Shown here piece after piece: positions 60,615 to 64,000 of a DNA stretch of 64,000 bases. The notes beneath the pieces were generated by a model. It saw nothing but the letters and a program-made list of their open reading frames with translations, did no database searches and was not told where the DNA came from. The DNA is taken from the NCBI RefSeq assembly GCF_000685965.1, contig NZ_JMLE01000001.1, positions 248,001-312,000 on the forward strand, written 5' to 3'. A program made the translations under genes and the position numbers. The stretch comes from Arthrobacter sp. UNC362MFTsu5.1. GTDB taxonomy: Bacteria; Actinomycetota; Actinomycetes; Actinomycetales; Micrococcaceae. Position 1 is the first letter of the stretch. Each line of letters starts with the position of its first letter.

Positions 60615-61466
60615 ATGCTTCCCGACGCCGCCCGTTTGCTCCTGTGCCCCGTCTGCCGAAGCAGCCTGGGCCTCCGGGGCAACCGGCTGGCGTGCCCGGA
60701 AGGCCACAGTTTTGACGCTGCCAGGCAGGGCTACTTCAACTTGCTGGTGGGCAAGGGCACTGTTTTCGAAGCCGATACGGCGGCCATGGTGGCCGCCCGC
60801 TTCGACTTCCTGTCCAACGGGCATTACCGGCCACTGGCCGACGCGGTCGCGGAACTAGCCGCCCCCGCGCTGGGCGGGGCGGACGCTGCGGTGCTGGATG
60901 CCGGAACAGGAACCGGACATTACCTGAATGCCCTGCTGGCGGCGGCCCCTGCGTCCGCCATCGGCCTCGATATTTCCAAATTCGCGCTGCGGCGTGCGGC
61001 CCGGATGAATCCCGACGCCGTCAACCTTGTCAGCGACGTCTGGCAGCCGCTTCCCGTCGCGGACGCCGCCGTCGACGTCGTCACGGTGGTTTTCGCGCCG
61101 AGGAACGCCGCGGAATTCGCCCGCGTGCTCCGCCCCGGCGGGCGGCTGATTGTGGTGACCCCGCGGTCCGGCCACCTTGCCGAAATAGCGGGTCAGACCG
61201 GCATGCTCGGGATCGAGCCGGCCAAGGAGGAGCGGCTTGCCGCCTCCCTCGGCGGACATTTTGCCCAGCGCTCCACCCGGGAGCTGGACCTGGATCTGGG
61301 GCTTGAACCGGCCGACGTCGGCAACCTGGCCCTGATGGGGCCGGCCGGCCACCATCTGGACCCCGCAGCGCTGGACGCCATCATCGCCGGGCTGCCGCCC
61401 CTCACTAAGGTCTCGGCCCGGTTCCGAATCAGCGTGTTTGAACCCCTGAAGCAGGCGGCCTCATAA
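60615..61466 (+). CDS. RlmA/TlrB-type 23S rRNA guanine-N1 methyltransferase
   Basis: This enzyme (283 aa) has the RlmA layout: an N-terminal zinc site (LLCPVCRSSL then CPEGHSFD), the conserved DAARQGYFNLL, and a SAM domain with VLDAGTGTGHYLNAL and IGLDISKFALRRAAR. Homologs methylate G745 (RlmAI) or G748 (RlmAII/TlrB, tylosin resistance) of 23S rRNA; which one applies here is not clear. The ATG at 60615 has a GGATGGGG just before it. An ATG three codons earlier is possible. Confidence 0.9.
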   Translation: MLPDAARLLLCPVCRSSLGLRGNRLACPEGHSFDAARQGYFNLLVGKGTVFEADTAAMVAARFDFLSNGHYRPLADAVAELAAPALGGADAAVLDAGTGTGHYLNALLAAAPASAIGLDISKFALRRAARMNPDAVNLVSDVWQPLPVADAAVDVVTVVFAPRNAAEFARVLRPGGRLIVVTPRSGHLAEIAGQTGMLGIEPAKEERLAASLGGHFAQRSTRELDLDLGLEPADVGNLALMGPAGHHLDPAALDAIIAGLPPLTKVSARFRISVFEPLKQAAS

Positions 61467-61588
61467 CGAGTTGACTACTTTCCGACCGTGCCTGACGGTC
61501 CCCTCCTGCGCCCCGCGGCTTCGGTCTAGGATGGAAGCACAGTTACTGAGGGCCTGCGTCCGCAGCCCCGGGGACGAAGGGGGAACGC

Positions 61589-62050
61589 ATGTTTGAATGG
61601 CTTGGCGAGAACTGGTGGGCACTGTGGCTCACCGTCTTCCTGGCGTTTGCCGTGGTGGAAATGCTCACCCTGGACTTGTTCTTCATCATGCTTGGAGGCG
61701 GAGCGCTGGCCGGCCTGCTGGCTGATTTCGCCGGTGCCGACTTCTGGCTGCAGATCGTGGTCTTCTGCGTTGTTTCCCTGTTGATGGTGGTCTTCGTTCG
61801 TCCGGTTGCATTGAAGCACCTGAAGAAGGGGCCCGCGGATCAGCGGACCAACATCGACCGGCTGATCGGCGAGTCCGCCCTCGTTATGGAAACCGTCAGC
61901 ACCTCCTCCGGGCTGGTCAAGATCGGCGGCGACGTCTGGAGCGCACGCTCGGAGAACGGTGTCCTGAACGCCGGGCAGCGGGTGGTGGTTTCGGCCATTG
62001 AAGGAGCCACCGCGGTGGTGGCGCCACAGCCGGAGACGGCCGTCCAGTAG
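61589..62050 (+). CDS. NfeD-family membrane protein
   Basis: This 153-aa protein has three N-terminal membrane helices (LWLTVFLAFAVVEML, LDLFFIMLGGGALAGLL and FWLQIVVFCVVSLLMVVF) and a C-terminal OB-fold domain (IGESALVMETVSTSSGLVKIGGDVWSARS). NfeD proteins pair with stomatin/SPFH proteins; here one follows 115 bp downstream. The two probably act together in membrane microdomain or quality control. Confidence 0.93.
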   Translation: MFEWLGENWWALWLTVFLAFAVVEMLTLDLFFIMLGGGALAGLLADFAGADFWLQIVVFCVVSLLMVVFVRPVALKHLKKGPADQRTNIDRLIGESALVMETVSTSSGLVKIGGDVWSARSENGVLNAGQRVVVSAIEGATAVVAPQPETAVQ

Positions 62051-62165
62051 GACCAGCAGCACCAGCAGGCAGGAACATTTTTCCGGCAGCCGCCACCGGC
62101 GCCGGGCACGCGGCGGACCGCCGCCGCGAACATAGCAAGGCACATAACTGGGGAATAGGTGATGT

Positions 62166-63164
62166 ATGGATATCGCAGTCGCAATCGTGCTGCTGGTTCT
62201 CGTTGCGTTCGTAATAATAGTGCTGGTCCGGTCGGTGCGGATCGTCCCGCAGGCCCGCGCCGGCGTCGTGGAACGGCTCGGTAAGTACCAGCGCACCCTG
62301 CTCCCGGGCCTCACCATCCTGATTCCCTTCGTGGACAGGCTCCTGCCGCTCCTGGACCTTCGCGAGCAGGTTGTGTCATTCCCCCCGCAGCCGGTGATCA
62401 CCGAGGACAACCTCGTGGTCTCCATTGACACCGTGGTCTATTTCCAGGTCACTGACGCGAGGGCGGCCACGTACGAGATTGCGAACTACATCCAGGCGGT
62501 GGAACAGCTGACCACCACCACGCTCCGAAATGTTGTTGGCGGCCTGAACCTCGAAGAGGCGCTGACCTCACGCGACCAGATCAACGGCCAGCTCCGCGGT
62601 GTCCTGGATGAAGCTACCGGACGCTGGGGCATCCGGGTTTCCCGTGTGGAGCTGAAGGCCATTGATCCGCCCCACTCCATCCAGGACTCGATGGAAAAGC
62701 AGATGCGTGCCGAGCGCGACCGCCGCGCAGCCATCCTGACGGCTGAGGGCACCAAGCAGTCGGCCATCCTCACGGCGGAAGGGCAGCGCCAGTCTTCCAT
62801 CCTGAAAGCCGAAGGTGATGCCAAGGCTGCCATCCTCCGTGCCGACGGCGAAGCCCAGGCCATCCAGAAAGTATTCGACGCAATCCACAAGGGCAACCCG
62901 GACAACAAGCTCCTGGCGTATCAGTACCTGCAGACACTGCCCAAGCTGGCCGAAGGTTCCTCCAATAAGCTCTGGATCATCCCCAGTGAAGTCGGAGAAG
63001 CCCTGAAGGGCATCGGCAATGTCCTCGGAGGCAACAATGCTGACTCCCGCACCGGCGGTCTCTTCGACGGCGGAAGTGGCACCAACGCGGACGACGGCAC
63101 TGGTGCCGGAACCGCCGCCAAGCACGGGGGCGCGCAGCCCGGGGACCCGCGGCAGCCTCTGTAG
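62166..63164 (+). CDS. SPFH/stomatin-like (slipin) membrane protein
   Basis: One N-terminal membrane helix (IAVAIVLLVLVAFVIIVLV) anchors a 332-aa SPFH protein. The SPFH domain (about 25-190) has AGVVERLGKYQRTLLPGL and the conserved AIDPPHSIQDSMEKQMRAERDRRA. It is followed by a helical repeat AILTAEGTKQSAILTAEGQRQ and a disordered C-terminal tail. It resembles QmcA and eukaryotic stomatins. With the upstream NfeD it forms the familiar NfeD-slipin pair. Confidence 0.93.
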   Translation: MDIAVAIVLLVLVAFVIIVLVRSVRIVPQARAGVVERLGKYQRTLLPGLTILIPFVDRLLPLLDLREQVVSFPPQPVITEDNLVVSIDTVVYFQVTDARAATYEIANYIQAVEQLTTTTLRNVVGGLNLEEALTSRDQINGQLRGVLDEATGRWGIRVSRVELKAIDPPHSIQDSMEKQMRAERDRRAAILTAEGTKQSAILTAEGQRQSSILKAEGDAKAAILRADGEAQAIQKVFDAIHKGNPDNKLLAYQYLQTLPKLAEGSSNKLWIIPSEVGEALKGIGNVLGGNNADSRTGGLFDGGSGTNADDGTGAGTAAKHGGAQPGDPRQPL

Positions 63165-63243
63165 GCAGCCGCGTCCGGCATTAGCCAGGGAGGCGTCCGC
63201 GTTGCGGGCGCCTCCCCCGCTTTTGCCTGCGGCAGGGTCCGGC

Positions 63244-63273
63244 TTTACGCGCCGGGAAATAAGCCCGTATAAT
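63244..63273 (+). promoter_or_regulatory. sigma-70-type promoter of rbpA
   Basis: A perfect -10 TATAAT (63268-63273) is preceded at an 18-bp spacing by TTTACG (63244-63249, four of six bases match TTGACA). It lies 157 bp upstream of rbpA and would give a 5' leader of about 150 nt. Confidence 0.75.
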
Positions 63274-63389
63274 AGGATATTTGTCCGGCTGGTTCAGACC
63301 TGCTGGAACAATCAAGCTTGGCAAAGCGTTGTGTCTATTGATGCAGGGCAGTGCAAACAGTAGTCCGAGGCGTGAGCTGCCCCGGCTAG

Positions 63390-63408
63390 CGCGGAGCCTC
63401 GCTCCGCG
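63390..63408 (+). promoter_or_regulatory. hairpin in the rbpA 5' leader
   Basis: CGCGGAG and CTCCGCG form a perfect 7-bp stem with a CCTCG loop, ending 21 bp before the rbpA ATG, close to its AAAGGGAG ribosome binding site. It may tune translation. Confidence 0.45.
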
Positions 63409-63429
63409 AACCGACCAAAGGGAGAAATC

Positions 63430-63777
63430 ATGAGCGATCGCAGCCTTCGGGGCATGCGTCTTGGCGCACAGAGCATGGAGACCGAATCCGGTGTTGAGCC
63501 GGCTCCGCGCCAGCGGGTTGAGTATCGTTGCGAGGACGGCGAGCAGGTCTTCGTTACCTTCTCTTCCGAAGCCGAGATTCCCCCGGTGTGGGTTTCGAAG
63601 ACGGGCAAGGAAGCCTTGCTCGTTGACGGCGAACGCCCCGTCAACAGCAACGAGAAGGCCGTGCGCACGCACTGGGACATGCTCCTGGAACGCCGCTCAC
63701 TGCCTGAGCTCGAGCAGATCCTCGAGGACCGTCTGACGATCCTTCGCGAACGCCGCGGCGAACGCCGCTCGGCCTAG
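63430..63777 (+). CDS. rbpA: RNA polymerase-binding protein RbpA
   Basis: This actinobacteria-specific protein stabilises the RNA polymerase-sigma open complex (115 aa). RGMRLGAQSMETE near the start, the beta core around RVEYRCEDGEQVFVTFSSEAEIP, and the sigma-interaction end HWDMLLERRSLPELEQILEDR are typical. The zinc-site residues of the Streptomyces protein are partly replaced, leaving one Cys. AAAGGGAG lies 5-7 nt before the ATG. Confidence 0.96.
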   Translation: MSDRSLRGMRLGAQSMETESGVEPAPRQRVEYRCEDGEQVFVTFSSEAEIPPVWVSKTGKEALLVDGERPVNSNEKAVRTHWDMLLERRSLPELEQILEDRLTILRERRGERRSA

Positions 63778-63804
63778 CCAAGCGCCCCGCGAAGTCGAGA
63801 ACGC

Positions 63805-63855
63805 AAAGGGCCGGGCCCGTACCTCATCAGAGAGGTTACGGGCCCGGCCCTTTTC
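63805..63855. terminator. strong rho-independent terminator after rbpA
   Basis: AAAGGGCCGGGCCCGT pairs with ACGGGCCCGGCCCTTTT; inner ACCTC and GAGGT pair further, with a single bulged base. It is followed by TTTTCTTG. It ends rbpA and probably also the converging gene. Confidence 0.92.
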
Positions 63856-63893
63856 TTGTGTCCGGCTAGTGCCGGACGTTCAGCACCGGTGGC

Positions 63894-64000
63894 CTAGGAC
63901 GCAGCCGAACCGCGGCCTGTGAGCTTCCGCCAACGGGCGGTGAGTCCCCACTTGGTGACGTTGATCATGGCTTCCACCACGATATTGCTGCTCATCTTGG
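63894..64000 (-). CDS. polyprenol-phosphate mannose synthase, C-terminal end (partial)
   Basis: The final 34 codons of a minus-strand gene are visible, running off the right edge. The end KMSSNIVVEAMINVTKWGL is the closing sequence of Ppm1/DPM1-type glycosyltransferases, which make polyprenol-phosphate mannose for lipoglycan synthesis and protein mannosylation. Convergence with rbpA is the usual actinobacterial arrangement, which supports the call, but most of the gene lies outside. Confidence 0.72.
   Translation of the reverse strand, partial: KMSSNIVVEAMINVTKWGLTARWRKLTGRGSAAS

Overview
This window looks like chromosome from a high-GC actinobacterium of the Micrococcaceae, most likely Arthrobacter or Pseudarthrobacter. 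The evidence is very high GC with frequent GTG/TTG starts, the actinobacterial ctaC-ctaD-ctaF and ctaE-qcrCAB respiratory loci, RbpA, DUF3097, DUF3043 and DUF3054 proteins, a LeuL-type leader before leuA, and CIRCE/HrcA control. Genus is inferred from gene order and protein character, not from a database match. No tRNA, rRNA, CRISPR array or intact insertion sequence was found.

Layout. 0-5 kb: end of an unknown gene, a small Cse60-like protein, an exported protein, then comEA-comEC-holA and the opposing rpsT. 5.5-14.1 kb: a lone PemK/MazF-like protein, lepA-hemW, DUF4870 and DUF3097 proteins, then hrcA-dnaJ-rsmE behind a CIRCE operator. 14.2-21.2 kb: a GerMN lipoprotein, the tightly packed phoH-ybeY-corC-type-era operon, and an LCP cell-wall ligase. 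21.3-32.5 kb: an M13 peptidase, leuA with its leader, recO-uppS, two tandem alpha/beta hydrolases, pyrD, a DUF3043 protein and an M20 dipeptidase. 32.7-42.1 kb: erpA, ctaC-ctaD-ctaF, HPr with a divergent DasR-like regulator around a dre-like operator, and ctaE-qcrC-qcrA-qcrB. Together these encode the bc1-aa3 respiratory branch.

42.2-46.7 kb: trpD, a stand-alone Lrp/AsnC effector domain and small metabolic proteins (two VOC proteins, a LysE exporter, an ABM monooxygenase). 46.8-50.7 kb is the most accessory-looking part: a broken cutinase/PxKF gene, a membrane-anchored unknown, a DUF2750 protein overlapping an integrase remnant, a HIT protein, a perfect 18-bp palindrome, and two identical 14-bp sites bracketing the integrase remnant. 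50.7-56.3 kb: a short UvrA-like ABC protein and a divergent, translationally coupled type III polyketide synthase / methyltransferase / flavin hydroxylase operon, the best candidate for a specialised-metabolite pathway. 56.3-64 kb: SnoaL-like protein, lipoprotein, peptide deformylase, S9 peptidase, RlmA-type rRNA methyltransferase, NfeD plus stomatin-like pair, rbpA, and the end of a probable polyprenol-phosphate mannose synthase gene.

Most genes are housekeeping. The points of most interest are the leuA attenuator, the dre-like site, the type III PKS operon, and the degraded integrase region with its repeated palindrome.
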